15,246 nt of DNA from NZQO01 sp002693605 (GTDB lineage Bacteria; Bacteroidota; Bacteroidia; Flavobacteriales; Flavobacteriaceae): NCBI GenBank assembly GCA_963972105.1, contig CAXAVH010000062.1, positions 1 through 15,246 on the forward strand, given 5' to 3'. Positions within the stretch are counted from its first letter, which is position 1; each line of letters begins with the position of its first letter. A model generated the notes under the pieces. The model was not told where the DNA came from. It was given only the letters and a program-made list of their open reading frames with translations, and ran no database searches. Both the position numbers and the translations under genes were made by a program. This document shows positions 1-7,594 of the stretch, piece after piece.

Positions 1-7
1 AAGTCCA

Positions 8-958
8 TTACTTCTTAATTAAGCCTATTTCCACGAGGCGTTGGTGCAAAAATTCGCCGGCGGTGATATCGGTATATGCCTTTGGGTGGTCCTCGTCGAT
101 ACACTCCTCAAGGCAATTTAGTTTCATATCGCCACGCGGGTGCATAAAAAATGGAATGCTATAGCGCGGTGTGTCCCACTCTTTCTTCGGCGGATTTACA
201 ACTCGGTGAATGGTCGAGCGAAGTTTATTGTTGGTGTGACGCTCCAGCATATCGCCAACGTTAATAACCAATTCATCCTCTTCGGGAATCGCATCGATCC
301 ACTCGCCGTCCTTGCGCAATACCTGCAAGCCCCCGGTAGAGGCGCCCATTAGCAAGGTAATTAAGTTGATATCCCCATGTGCGCCAGCGCGTACGGCCCC
401 TTTGGGCTCTTCGGTAATGGGGGGGTAATGGATGGGCCGTAGGATGCTGTTTCCATTGGTGGCCCATTTATCAAAATAATGTTCGTCCAGGCCAATATAA
501 AGTGCCAGTGCCCGCAGTACGTAAATCCCTGTTTTTTCGAGCATTCGGTAGGCTTCCATACCTGTTGCGTTAAAATCGGGCAATTCGGAAACCTGAACGT
601 TCTCGGGATATTCCTCGGGTAAGTTAGCCGATGTATCGGGCTCTTGCCCAAAATGCCAGAATTCCTTTAAATCGCCTTCTTTCTTGCCCTTCGCGTGCTC
701 CTTTCCGAAGGAAACATAGCCGCGCTGTCCGCCCAAGCCTTCAATTTCGTAGGTGCTCTTCGTTTCCAGCGGAAGCGCGAAAAAGGCCTTCACCTCCTTA
801 TATAGGTTCTCGACTAGATCATCGCTTAAAAAGTGATTTTTGAGGGAAACAAAACCTATTTCCTCATAGGCCGAGCCTAATTCCTGAACGAATTTCTGCT
901 TTCTCTCGGGGGCGTCCGATAAGAAATCGGCCAAATCTACACTTGGAATATTGTTCAT
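8..958 (-). CDS. Isopenicillin N synthase-like 2-oxoglutarate/Fe(II)-dependent oxygenase family protein
   Basis: A 316-residue protein of the cytosolic non-haem iron oxygenase superfamily (DIOX_N plus 2OG-FeII_Oxy architecture). The N-terminal part (about residues 4-110) has the family pattern of a short strand, an EIGFVSLKNH motif and a helix. The jelly-roll core carries the iron facial triad: H194 and D196 in AHGDINLITLL and H251 in STIHRVVNP. R265-x-S267 (RYS) is the usual anchor for the co-substrate carboxylate. Length fits the family (about 300-330). The ATG at 958 follows a TATATTTG box at a normal distance, supporting this start. The gene is divergent from the fused E1 gene; no beta-lactam biosynthesis genes are nearby, so the name reflects fold only. 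The real substrate cannot be read from sequence. Family confidence is high, specific function low. Confidence 0.9.
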   Translation of the reverse strand: MNNIPSVDLADFLSDAPERKQKFVQELGSAYEEIGFVSLKNHFLSDDLVENLYKEVKAFFALPLETKSTYEIEGLGGQRGYVSFGKEHAKGKKEGDLKEFWHFGQEPDTSANLPEEYPENVQVSELPDFNATGMEAYRMLEKTGIYVLRALALYIGLDEHYFDKWATNGNSILRPIHYPPITEEPKGAVRAGAHGDINLITLLMGASTGGLQVLRKDGEWIDAIPEEDELVINVGDMLERHTNNKLRSTIHRVVNPPKKEWDTPRYSIPFFMHPRGDMKLNCLEECIDEDHPKAYTDITAGEFLHQRLVEIGLIKK

Positions 959-978
959 AACAGTTGAATTTCTGAATG

Positions 979-986
979 CAAATATA
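979..986 (-). promoter_or_regulatory. Candidate Bacteroidetes -7 box for the oxygenase gene
   Basis: On the minus strand this reads TATATTTG, an exact match to the flavobacterial -7 pattern TAnnTTTG, 20 bases before the oxygenase start codon. No convincing -33 TTTG at the usual 17-23 base spacing was found, so the call rests on one box and its position. Confidence 0.45.
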
Positions 987-993
987 CCAAATC

Positions 994-1007
994 CCCCACG
1001 TTTGGGG
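994..1007. repeat. Short inverted repeat between divergent genes
   Basis: CCCCA at 994-998 and TGGGG at 1003-1007 are perfect inverted arms around CGTT. The element lies between the two divergent promoter candidates and could be an operator for one or both genes. Five-base arms can arise by chance, so a binding role is inference. Confidence 0.3.
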
Positions 1008-1052
1008 CGTTAAAAAAAGAAAGGAAAATAGGGGCTTCATTGCCTTTTTTTC

Positions 1053-1060
1053 TACATTTG
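1053..1060 (+). promoter_or_regulatory. Candidate Bacteroidetes -7 box for the fused E1 gene
   Basis: TACATTTG matches TAnnTTTG exactly and ends 19 bases before the ATG at 1080. No -33 TTTG at the expected spacing is visible. Its place just before the start codon, and the matching box on the opposite strand for the divergent gene, support it. Confidence 0.5.
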
Positions 1061-1079
1061 GGGTATCTAAACAATTGCT

Positions 1080-3083
1080 ATGAGTACCGAGACCGTGCCT
1101 ACTATACATTTTAATTACGACCGAAGCCACCTTGACGACGACACCTTGATTATGCTTTATAAGCGCATGCTTAAGCCCAGGATGATCGAGGAGAAAATGC
1201 TGATTTTATTACGGCAGGGAAAGATTTCAAAATGGTTCAGCGGGATAGGCCAGGAGGCTATCTCGGTTGGGATTACCGCCGTTCTCGACAAAGAGGAGTA
1301 TATCTTGCCGATGCACCGTAACCTAGGGGTTTTTACCTCGCGCGATATTCCGCTGTACCGTCTTTTTTCGCAGTGGCAGGGAAAGGCCAATGGGTTTACC
1401 AAGGGTCGCGACAGGAGTTTTCATTTTGGCACGCAAGAGTTTAAGATCGTGGGAATGATCTCCCACCTAGGTCCCCAATTTGGCGTGGCCGACGGGATTG
1501 CCCTGGGAAATCTCCTTAAAAAGAACAACCAGGTTTGCGCCGTGTTTACGGGCGAGGGAGGTACCAGCGAGGGCGATATCCATGAGGCGTTAAATGTGGC
1601 TTCAGTCTGGGAGCTGCCTGTGTTATTTTGCATAGAAAATAATGGTTATGGGCTATCTACCCCAACCCACGAGCAGTATCGCTGCGAGAATCTAATGGAC
1701 CGTGGTCTGGGCTACGGAATGGAATCGCACTTAATTGAGGGCAACAATATATTGGAAGTCTACTCCAAAGTTAAGTCAATAGTAGAAGATATGCGTGAGA
1801 ATCCGCGTCCCGTACTTCTGGAGTTCAAGACTTTTAGGATGCGAGGGCACGAGGAGGCAAGTGGCACCAAGTACGTGCCACAGAACTTGATGGATGCGTG
1901 GGGCGCGAAAGACCCATTGGAAAATTATGCCGAGTTTCTTCGGAATGAAAATATACTTACGGAAACCCAGGAAGTGGAATTCAAAAAGCAAATTCTTAGT
2001 GAGATAAACGAACATCTCGAAATGGCTTTCAACGAAGATGCGATAAACGCTATTGAAAGTGATGAGTTAAATGATGTATATAAAAACTTTGTATATCAGG
2101 AAGTTAAACCTTCGGAAAAAACAGAGGAGCTACGTTTGGTAGATGCTATTTCACAGGGTTTAAAACAGGCTATGCACCGCCACGATAACCTCGTAATAAT
2201 GGGGCAGGATATTGCCGAATATGGGGGAGTATTCAAGATTACGGAAGGTTTCCTGGAAACTTTCGGGAAGGACCGAGTTCGAAACACGCCCATCTGCGAG
2301 TCGGCCATCGTATCGGCCGCTATGGGCTTATCCATAACAGGTATGAAGAGCGTGGTGGAAATGCAATTTGCCGATTTCGTTACCTCGGGGTTTAACCCGA
2401 TTGTAAACTACCTTGCCAAGAGCCACTACCGATGGAATGAGAATGCCGATGTGGTAATCCGAATGCCCTGTGGCGCAGGAGTAGGGGCGGGTCCATTCCA
2501 CAGTCAGACGAACGAAGCGTGGTTTACCCATACGCCCGGACTGAAAGTGGTTTATCCAGCCTTTCCTTACGATGCAAAGGGCTTGTTGGCCACTGCTATA
2601 GAAGACCCCAACCCCGTATTGTTCTTCGAGCATAAGGCGCTATACAGAAGTATTCGCCAGGAAGTCCCAACCGATTATTTTACCCTACCGTTAGGAAAGG
2701 CAGCCCTCTTAAAGGAAGGAAGCCAGGTTACGATCGTTACATACGGTGCCGGGGTACATTGGGCCTTGGAAACACTTTCTGAACTGGAAATCTCGGCAGA
2801 TCTGTTAGACCTTCGTACGCTGGCGCCATTGGATGTTGAGGCGATATATAAATCGGTACGGAAAACCGGCAAGCTGATCATCCTTCAGGAGGACACTCTT
2901 TTCGGCGGAATAGGGGCCGATATCTCGGCACTCGTTTCCGAAAACTGTTTCGAAAAACTAGATGCTCCCATCAAGCGTGTGGGCAGCTTGGAAACCCCCG
3001 TTCCGTTCGCGGCACAGCTTGAGCAACAGTACCTTCCGAAGAACCGATTCAAGCAGGTTTTAGCCGATCTCGTTGCTTATTAA
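1080..3083 (+). CDS. Fused alpha/beta E1 component of a 2-oxoacid dehydrogenase (branched-chain type likely)
   Basis: A 667-residue thiamine diphosphate enzyme joining both E1 subunits in one chain, an arrangement common in Bacteroidetes. Residues about 20-335 are the alpha part: LYKRMLKPRMIEEKM near 26-40, and the ThDP/Mg motif GEG at 158-160 ending in NN at 187-188. Residues about 350-667 are the beta part: GQDIAEYGGVF near 375-385, E407 in TPICESAI (the position that activates the ThDP pyrimidine) and HSQ at 474-476. The family decarboxylates a 2-oxoacid and passes the acyl group to an E2 lipoyl domain. No E2 or E3 gene lies here. Branched-chain 2-oxoacid is the usual annotation for this fused type, but pyruvate cannot be excluded. 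If branched-chain, it would supply the iso-acyl-CoA primers typical of flavobacterial fatty acids. Confidence 0.92.
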   Translation: MSTETVPTIHFNYDRSHLDDDTLIMLYKRMLKPRMIEEKMLILLRQGKISKWFSGIGQEAISVGITAVLDKEEYILPMHRNLGVFTSRDIPLYRLFSQWQGKANGFTKGRDRSFHFGTQEFKIVGMISHLGPQFGVADGIALGNLLKKNNQVCAVFTGEGGTSEGDIHEALNVASVWELPVLFCIENNGYGLSTPTHEQYRCENLMDRGLGYGMESHLIEGNNILEVYSKVKSIVEDMRENPRPVLLEFKTFRMRGHEEASGTKYVPQNLMDAWGAKDPLENYAEFLRNENILTETQEVEFKKQILSEINEHLEMAFNEDAINAIESDELNDVYKNFVYQEVKPSEKTEELRLVDAISQGLKQAMHRHDNLVIMGQDIAEYGGVFKITEGFLETFGKDRVRNTPICESAIVSAAMGLSITGMKSVVEMQFADFVTSGFNPIVNYLAKSHYRWNENADVVIRMPCGAGVGAGPFHSQTNEAWFTHTPGLKVVYPAFPYDAKGLLATAIEDPNPVLFFEHKALYRSIRQEVPTDYFTLPLGKAALLKEGSQVTIVTYGAGVHWALETLSELEISADLLDLRTLAPLDVEAIYKSVRKTGKLIILQEDTLFGGIGADISALVSENCFEKLDAPIKRVGSLETPVPFAAQLEQQYLPKNRFKQVLADLVAY

Positions 3084-3122
3084 ACCCTTAACAGTTCTTG
3101 TTAAATATAAGATAAACATTCG

Positions 3123-3151
3123 TTTGCCAGAAAATTAGTTGCGTACCTTAG
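3123..3151 (+). promoter_or_regulatory. Candidate promoter of the UPF0391-lipocalin-OmpA unit
   Basis: TTTG at 3123-3126 is separated by 17 bases from TACCTTAG at 3144-3151, one mismatch from TAnnTTTG. It lies 31 bases before the ATG at 3183. Both boxes and the spacing fit the flavobacterial promoter, making this one of the better promoter candidates in the window. Confidence 0.5.
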
Positions 3152-3182
3152 TGTTATACTAATCATTAAAACCACTAAAATT

Positions 3183-3344
3183 ATGGTACGCTGGATTATT
3201 ATTTTTCTTGTAATTGCAATCATTGCCGCAATCTTTGGATTTGGTGGCATCGCAGAAGGTGCAACCGACATCGCAATGATTATTTTCTGGATCTTCTTGG
3301 TACTCTTGGTACTTTCATTGTTGTCCAGGCTATTTAGAAGATAA
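3183..3344 (+). CDS. Small membrane protein, UPF0391/DUF1328 family (YtjA-like)
   Basis: A 53-residue protein that a 60-codon cut-off would miss. It begins MVRWIIIFLVIAIIAAIFGFGG, very close to the start of the E. coli YtjA/UPF0391 family (RW, hydrophobic helix, AA..GFGG), then a short polar stretch (EGATD, residues 25-29), a second hydrophobic helix (about 30-48) and a basic end, SRLFRR. This predicts a two-helix inner-membrane hairpin. The function of the family is not established. A promoter-like element precedes it, and the lipoprotein gene starts 34 bases after its stop, so the three envelope genes may share a transcript. Family assignment is from length, motif and topology. Confidence 0.85.
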   Translation: MVRWIIIFLVIAIIAAIFGFGGIAEGATDIAMIIFWIFLVLLVLSLLSRLFRR

Positions 3345-3377
3345 ACGAATATTCACTTAAACACTAAACAACCACGT

Positions 3378-3860
3378 ATGAAGAAAATCATCATACTAAC
3401 TGTATTGGCTGCCGCATTCTTTTCATGTGGCACGCCAAAAACGGTTATCGAATCGAAGAAAACAATCAAGGGCTATTGGGAGCTCACTAATATTACCTAT
3501 AGTCAGTCGGGAACGTTTAACGTAAATTTACTGAACGACACCTCAAAAGAATGCTTTGAAGGAAGCACCTGGCGCTTTATCCCCAATAACAATACCGGTA
3601 ACTACACGATTAACGATGCAAATTGCCCCACGGGAGAGCGTAATTTTGTGTTTACCATTCAGGAAATCGACCCCTCAACGGGCTTATACGATTTCCTGCT
3701 GAAACCTACCGATGAGCGCGGAAAATCTGCTACCGATGTCGGGTTCCGCCTACGACTTTCACAGTTGAGCGAGTCGTCCATGCGCTGGGAGCAAACGGTA
3801 GACCTAAACGGGAAGCCCTTTCAAATTAATATGAACTTTACAAAAATTAACGAACAATGA
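3378..3860 (+). CDS. Lipocalin-like family lipoprotein
   Basis: A 160-residue exported lipoprotein. Residues 1-16 are a signal peptide (MKKIIILTVLAAAFFS) and C17 is the lipidation cysteine in an AFFSC lipobox. The mature part opens with KGYWELTNITY (about 31-41), the W-containing first strand seen in small bacterial lipocalin-like proteins, and is rich in alternating beta-strand segments (STWRFIPN, NFVFTIQEID, MRWEQTVDLN). It overlaps the following OmpA-type gene by four bases (ATGA), so the two are very probably translationally coupled and act together in the envelope. No ligand can be inferred. The lipoprotein call is strong; the lipocalin-like fold is moderate. Confidence 0.8.
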   Translation: MKKIIILTVLAAAFFSCGTPKTVIESKKTIKGYWELTNITYSQSGTFNVNLLNDTSKECFEGSTWRFIPNNNTGNYTINDANCPTGERNFVFTIQEIDPSTGLYDFLLKPTDERGKSATDVGFRLRLSQLSESSMRWEQTVDLNGKPFQINMNFTKINEQ

Positions 3861-4570
3861 AAAATGCCTTAAAACAATTATCAATATTTGCCTTAGCGGC
3901 TACGCTAGTTACTGGTTTTAGTAGCTGTGAATCCGTGCAAAATGCCAACAACAAGCAAAAAGGAGCTGTAATTGGCGCCACCGGGGGTGCCATTCTGGGC
4001 GCCATTCTTGGCAATAACGTAGGTAAAGGGGGTAATGGTGAGATTGGCGCTGTTATAGGCGGAGTTGTAGGAGGTACCGCTGGAGTTCTTATCGGAAACA
4101 AAATGGATAAGCAAGCGCAGCAAATTGAACAGGAAATACCAGGCGCCCAGGTAGAACGGGTAGATGATGGGATTGTTGTTACGTTTGACGAGAACAGCGG
4201 GGTTTATTTTGACACCAATAAATACAACATAAATACAGCTTCACAGCAGTCTCTTGATAAGCTGGCGGGAGTACTTCGCGAATATCCCGACACCGATGTT
4301 TTGGTAGTGGGCCATACGGATAGTACTGGTTCAGATGAATATAACATGACGCTTTCTAAGCAGCGTGCCCAAGCGGTAACGAATTATTTTGTTCAAGATA
4401 AAGGTCTAAGCTCAGGTCGATTTACCACAAACTGGTTTGGCGAGCAGAGCCCAGTGGCTGATAACAGTACCGCCGAGGGAAGAGCTCAAAATCGTCGCGT
4501 AAATATAGCCATTGTGCCAAACGAGCAAATGATTCGGGAAGCAGAGCAAGAAGCCCAAGGAGGTAACTAA
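3857..4570 (+). CDS. OmpA-family lipoprotein with glycine zipper (YiaD-like)
   Basis: A 237-residue outer-membrane-associated lipoprotein. The signal peptide ends in a GFSSC lipobox with C24 as the lipidated residue. Residues about 36-83 form a glycine zipper, two hydrophobic glycine-rich stretches (GAVIGATGGAILGAILG and GAVIGGVVGGTAGVLIG) split by a polar loop. The C-terminal OmpA peptidoglycan-binding domain (about 105-220) has VYFDTN at 117-121, GHTDSTGSDEYNMTLSKQRA at 152-171 with D155 and R170 in the diaminopimelate-binding positions, and NRRVNI at 212-217. The order lipobox, glycine zipper, OmpA domain matches E. coli YiaD. It probably tethers the outer membrane to peptidoglycan. Its start overlaps the stop of the lipocalin-like gene, and a strong terminator follows. 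Confidence 0.92.
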   Translation: MKNALKQLSIFALAATLVTGFSSCESVQNANNKQKGAVIGATGGAILGAILGNNVGKGGNGEIGAVIGGVVGGTAGVLIGNKMDKQAQQIEQEIPGAQVERVDDGIVVTFDENSGVYFDTNKYNINTASQQSLDKLAGVLREYPDTDVLVVGHTDSTGSDEYNMTLSKQRAQAVTNYFVQDKGLSSGRFTTNWFGEQSPVADNSTAEGRAQNRRVNIAIVPNEQMIREAEQEAQGGN

Positions 4571-4591
4571 CAGATAGTTAAATTGGCAATG

Positions 4592-4629
4592 AAATCCTGC
4601 GCTGGACAATATCACCGCAGGATTTTTTT
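4592..4629 (+). terminator. Intrinsic terminator after the OmpA-type gene
   Basis: A perfect 10-base-pair stem, AAATCCTGCG (4592-4601) with CGCAGGATTT (4616-4625), a 14-base loop and a T run to 4629. It begins 22 bases after the OmpA-type stop and separates the envelope unit from the biosynthetic operon, whose first ATG is at 4659. Confidence 0.9.
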
Positions 4630-4658
4630 ATGTCCCCAAATTGAACGAACTTTAGCTA

Positions 4659-5783
4659 ATGCCGCAAAATAACAGGTACGACGTAATTATAGTGGGCGGA
4701 GGACTTGCCGGATTAACCTGTGCGTTGCATCTGTCTGCTCGTGGTAAACGAATCCTCCTTATTGAGAAAAACTCATATCCATCCCATAAGGTTTGTGGGG
4801 AATATATTTCCAACGAAGTGTTGCCGTACCTAGCGACGTTGGGTATTGACCCATTTCAGCTAGGCGCCAAAAAAATTGATAGGTTCCAACTTAGCACCAA
4901 AAAGGGCAAATCATTAACAGTATCGTTACCCCTGGGCGGTTTTGGAATTAGCCGCTATGCGTTCGACAATTATCTTTATCAAAAAATAGTAGAAACAGAC
5001 CGAGTGATCATCGATTCGGTGAGAGATATTCAATTCATAAACGACCAATTCAAGGTACGCACCCAAAAAGGTCACTGGGCATTAGCGCCCTATGTAGTAG
5101 GAGCTTTCGGAAAACGAGGCAATTTAGATCATTTCTTAGACCGACCATTTATTAAGCGGAAAACTCCGTGGTTGGCCATAAAGGCCCATTATAAGGGAAA
5201 TCTTCCCGATAATTTGGTGGCGCTTCATATGTTTGATGGTGGGTATTGCGGATTGTCGAAAGTGGAGATGGACAGTGTGAATGTCTGTTATATGGTTCAA
5301 TCGGAAAAATTCAAGAAATTTAGGAATATCGATTCGTTCCAAAAGGAAATTCTATATCAAAACCCAAATTTAGATGAATTCTTCAGCACTGCTTCTATGA
5401 TCTTTCAGGCACCCGTAGCAATTAGCCAGATTTCGTTTCAGCAAAAAAGTCAAGTTGAAAAGCATGTGTTTATGGTTGGCGATAGTGCCGGACTAATTCA
5501 CCCACTTTGCGGTAACGGCATGGCGATGGCGATACAGGCCGCCAAGATTTTTTCCGACTGTTATCTAACGGCCGAAAAAGAAAAATGGAGCAGAAACCAA
5601 CTCGAAAAAACATATACTCATAGATGGAACGCGGCATTTTCAAACCGCTTACGCATAGGCGCACTCGTTCAGCGGGTTTTTCTCAATAATACGGCCATGG
5701 ATGTGTCAACCCGCATCCTGCAGACGGCACCTACGCTAGTGCCCAAGATAATATCCCGAACCCATGGAAAGGCTCTCGCGTAA
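4659..5783 (+). CDS. FAD-dependent oxidoreductase (geranylgeranyl reductase/aromatic hydroxylase fold)
   Basis: A 374-residue flavoprotein. The Rossmann dinucleotide motif GGGLAG is at residues 13-18 with E36 ending the second strand as the ribose ligand. KVCGEYIS at 44-51 resembles the conserved segment of the geranylgeranyl-reductase-like branch. The second FAD motif, VGDSAGLIHPLCGNGM, is at 273-288 with D275. The protein is soluble or peripheral, with no signal peptide. It is first in the operon, and its stop overlaps the methyltransferase start by one base. By analogy with SrsC of Streptomyces, a flavoprotein beside a type III PKS and a methyltransferase could hydroxylate an alkylresorcinol towards a quinone; the reductase-like motif also allows a double-bond reduction. 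Fold certain, reaction uncertain. Confidence 0.88.
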   Translation: MPQNNRYDVIIVGGGLAGLTCALHLSARGKRILLIEKNSYPSHKVCGEYISNEVLPYLATLGIDPFQLGAKKIDRFQLSTKKGKSLTVSLPLGGFGISRYAFDNYLYQKIVETDRVIIDSVRDIQFINDQFKVRTQKGHWALAPYVVGAFGKRGNLDHFLDRPFIKRKTPWLAIKAHYKGNLPDNLVALHMFDGGYCGLSKVEMDSVNVCYMVQSEKFKKFRNIDSFQKEILYQNPNLDEFFSTASMIFQAPVAISQISFQQKSQVEKHVFMVGDSAGLIHPLCGNGMAMAIQAAKIFSDCYLTAEKEKWSRNQLEKTYTHRWNAAFSNRLRIGALVQRVFLNNTAMDVSTRILQTAPTLVPKIISRTHGKALA

Positions 5784-6523
5784 TGGTACAATTTGCCTCT
5801 AAATATAGGTCTTCGGAAGTTGAGATAATGGATAGCTTTGACCTTCAAGGTGCCGAAATGTCGGAACTCCTAAATGATCTTAAAACGGTTAACCGTTATC
5901 TAGGCGGCACCCGAATTACGCTTGAAGGAATAAAAAAACTGTTGACCAACAGGCCTAGGGATAGGCCCGTTACGATTGTCGATTTTGGGTGTGGAGATGG
6001 AGAAATGCTTCGGAAATGTGCCATTTATGGTGAAAATGTGGGGTGCAAATTCAAATTGATAGGTGTCGATGCAAATGGCCATATCCTTGAGGACGCCCGA
6101 ATAAAATCAGCCAATTACAAAAATATTAGCTTTCAGAAAATAGATGTATTTTCAACCGAGCAAAGTTTACCCGAATGCGATATTGCATTGTGCACCTTAT
6201 TTTTACACCATTTTCGCGATAGCGAAATTGCAGCACTTCTGCAAAGAATCCATATCAGGTCCAACGTGGGTATCGTAGTGAACGACCTACAACGCAGCTG
6301 GCTAGCCTTTCGGCTTTTCAAGGTATTCGGTCGCGTGTTTCTGAAATCAAAAACCGCGCGCCATGACGGTTTGGTTTCGGTTGCCAGGGGTTTTAGAAAA
6401 AAAGAATTGATGCAGATAAGCAAAGAGATTGGGGCCGGCCATAACTCGGTGCAGTGGTGCTGGGCCTTCCGCTACCAATGGGTGCTATTCAAGAACTCCA
6501 AAGAAAATCTAAAAAATAGTTAA
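5783..6523 (+). CDS. Class I SAM-dependent methyltransferase of the type III PKS operon
   Basis: A 246-residue methyltransferase. The N-terminal segment EIMDSFDL...LNDLKTVNRYLGG (about 14-42) is the lead-in I associate with methyltransferases found beside type III PKS genes. SAM motif I is VDFGCGDGE at 66-74, D96 in LIGVDAN ends strand 2, and LCTLFLHHF at 136-144 is the motif IV/post region. The start overlaps the previous stop (TAATG), which fits coupling. ATG at 5828 is possible but would cut off conserved residues before MDSF. The likely role is O- or C-methylation of the polyketide ring, parallel to SrsB in Streptomyces; this is inference from context. Confidence 0.85.
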   Translation: MVQFASKYRSSEVEIMDSFDLQGAEMSELLNDLKTVNRYLGGTRITLEGIKKLLTNRPRDRPVTIVDFGCGDGEMLRKCAIYGENVGCKFKLIGVDANGHILEDARIKSANYKNISFQKIDVFSTEQSLPECDIALCTLFLHHFRDSEIAALLQRIHIRSNVGIVVNDLQRSWLAFRLFKVFGRVFLKSKTARHDGLVSVARGFRKKELMQISKEIGAGHNSVQWCWAFRYQWVLFKNSKENLKNS

Positions 6524-6531
6524 TCAGAAAT

Positions 6532-7584
6532 ATGCCCGTATCTATTGTAACCGTAGCCAAGCAGCTTCCGCCATTCAGCAGAAAAACAGAAGAAATCCTG
6601 CCTTTTGTGGAAAGTTGGATACACGGTCAAGAAAAACGCTTTCAACGGAAAGTGATAAAACTGTTTGAAAATGCGGGTGTAGACAGGCGCTATTCCATAA
6701 TGGAGCCGGCCGAAGTGTTTTTAAATACTTCTTTTGAAGAGCGCAATAACATTTATATCAGAGCGGTAAAATCGCTAGGAAAAAAGGTGCTGGAGAAAGC
6801 ACTGTTTCAAGCAAATTGGGCCCCTACAGAAGTAGATTTTATCATTACGGTTAGCTGTACCGGTATTATGATTCCTTCGGTCGATGCCTATCTTATTAAT
6901 GAACTTAAGCTGAAACAGGATATCGTGAGACTTCCCGTAACCGAGATGGGCTGTGCCGCAGGAATATCGGGAATGATTTACGCCAAGAATTTCCTGAAGG
7001 CCAACCCGGGGAAAAAAGCGGCGGTAGTTGCCCTCGAATCCCCTACGGCGACCTTTCAATTGGATGATTATTCTATGACCAACATAGTGAGTGCGGCGAT
7101 CTTCGGTGATGGTGCGGCTTGTGTTTTACTGTCTTCTGAAGAAAATGGCACAGGGCCCCAGTTAATCGATGAGGCGATGTATCATTTTTACGACGCCACC
7201 CAAATGATGGGCTTTGAGGTGGTTAATTCCGGCTTGCAGATGGTATTGGACAAAGACGTGCCACAGAAAATTGCAGATCATTTTCCTCAAATTATTGAAC
7301 CTTTTCTCCAGCGGAACGGCTACGAAATAGATCAGGTTAGCCATCTAATTTTCCATCCGGGCGGAAAAAAAATAGTCGCCACGGTCGAAGAACTTTTCCG
7401 TGGGATGGGAAAAAACATAGACGATACAAAAGAAGTCTTGCGCCGTTACGGAAACATGAGCAGCGTAACGGTACTGTATGTCTTGGAACGGTTTCTCAAT
7501 AAGGAAACCGAAAGAGGAGACCTCGGATTGATGCTAAGCTTCGGGCCAGGGTTTTCTGCACAGCGCATCTTGCTCAAATTTTAA
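6532..7584 (+). CDS. Type III polyketide synthase (chalcone/stilbene synthase superfamily)
   Basis: A 350-residue homodimeric-type ketosynthase working without a carrier domain of its own. The catalytic triad is complete: C141 in TEMGCAAGISG, H275 in LIFHPGGKKI and N308 in RRYGNMSS. The C-terminal GFGPG-type loop is present as SFGPGFSAQ (336-343), and VSCTGIMIPSVD (108-118) is the usual N-terminal segment. Length is typical (350-400). The family condenses an acyl starter with malonyl-CoA and cyclises it to resorcinols, phloroglucinols or pyrones; one characterised flavobacterial member, from Zobellia galactanivorans, makes phloroglucinol. The neighbouring fatty-acid-type genes and ACP suggest an acyl starter here rather than malonyl alone. 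Chain length and cyclisation mode cannot be read by eye. Confidence 0.95.
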   Translation: MPVSIVTVAKQLPPFSRKTEEILPFVESWIHGQEKRFQRKVIKLFENAGVDRRYSIMEPAEVFLNTSFEERNNIYIRAVKSLGKKVLEKALFQANWAPTEVDFIITVSCTGIMIPSVDAYLINELKLKQDIVRLPVTEMGCAAGISGMIYAKNFLKANPGKKAAVVALESPTATFQLDDYSMTNIVSAAIFGDGAACVLLSSEENGTGPQLIDEAMYHFYDATQMMGFEVVNSGLQMVLDKDVPQKIADHFPQIIEPFLQRNGYEIDQVSHLIFHPGGKKIVATVEELFRGMGKNIDDTKEVLRRYGNMSSVTVLYVLERFLNKETERGDLGLMLSFGPGFSAQRILLKF

Positions 7585-7594
7585 AAAAACGAAT

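Noticed and set aside
8..958. Reading the oxygenase as a true isopenicillin N synthase
   Set aside because: The fold and iron ligands are shared by a broad superfamily and no beta-lactam pathway gene is present.
3088..3104. Inverted repeat TTAACA-N5-TGTTAA after the fused E1 gene
   Set aside because: The 6-base-pair AT-rich stem has no T run, so it is too weak for an intrinsic terminator; no operator role can be argued.
4571..4658. Promoter for the seven-gene operon
   Set aside because: TAAATTGG at 4580-4587 lies before the terminator, and the space after the terminator lacks a -33/-7 pair; no box could be supported.
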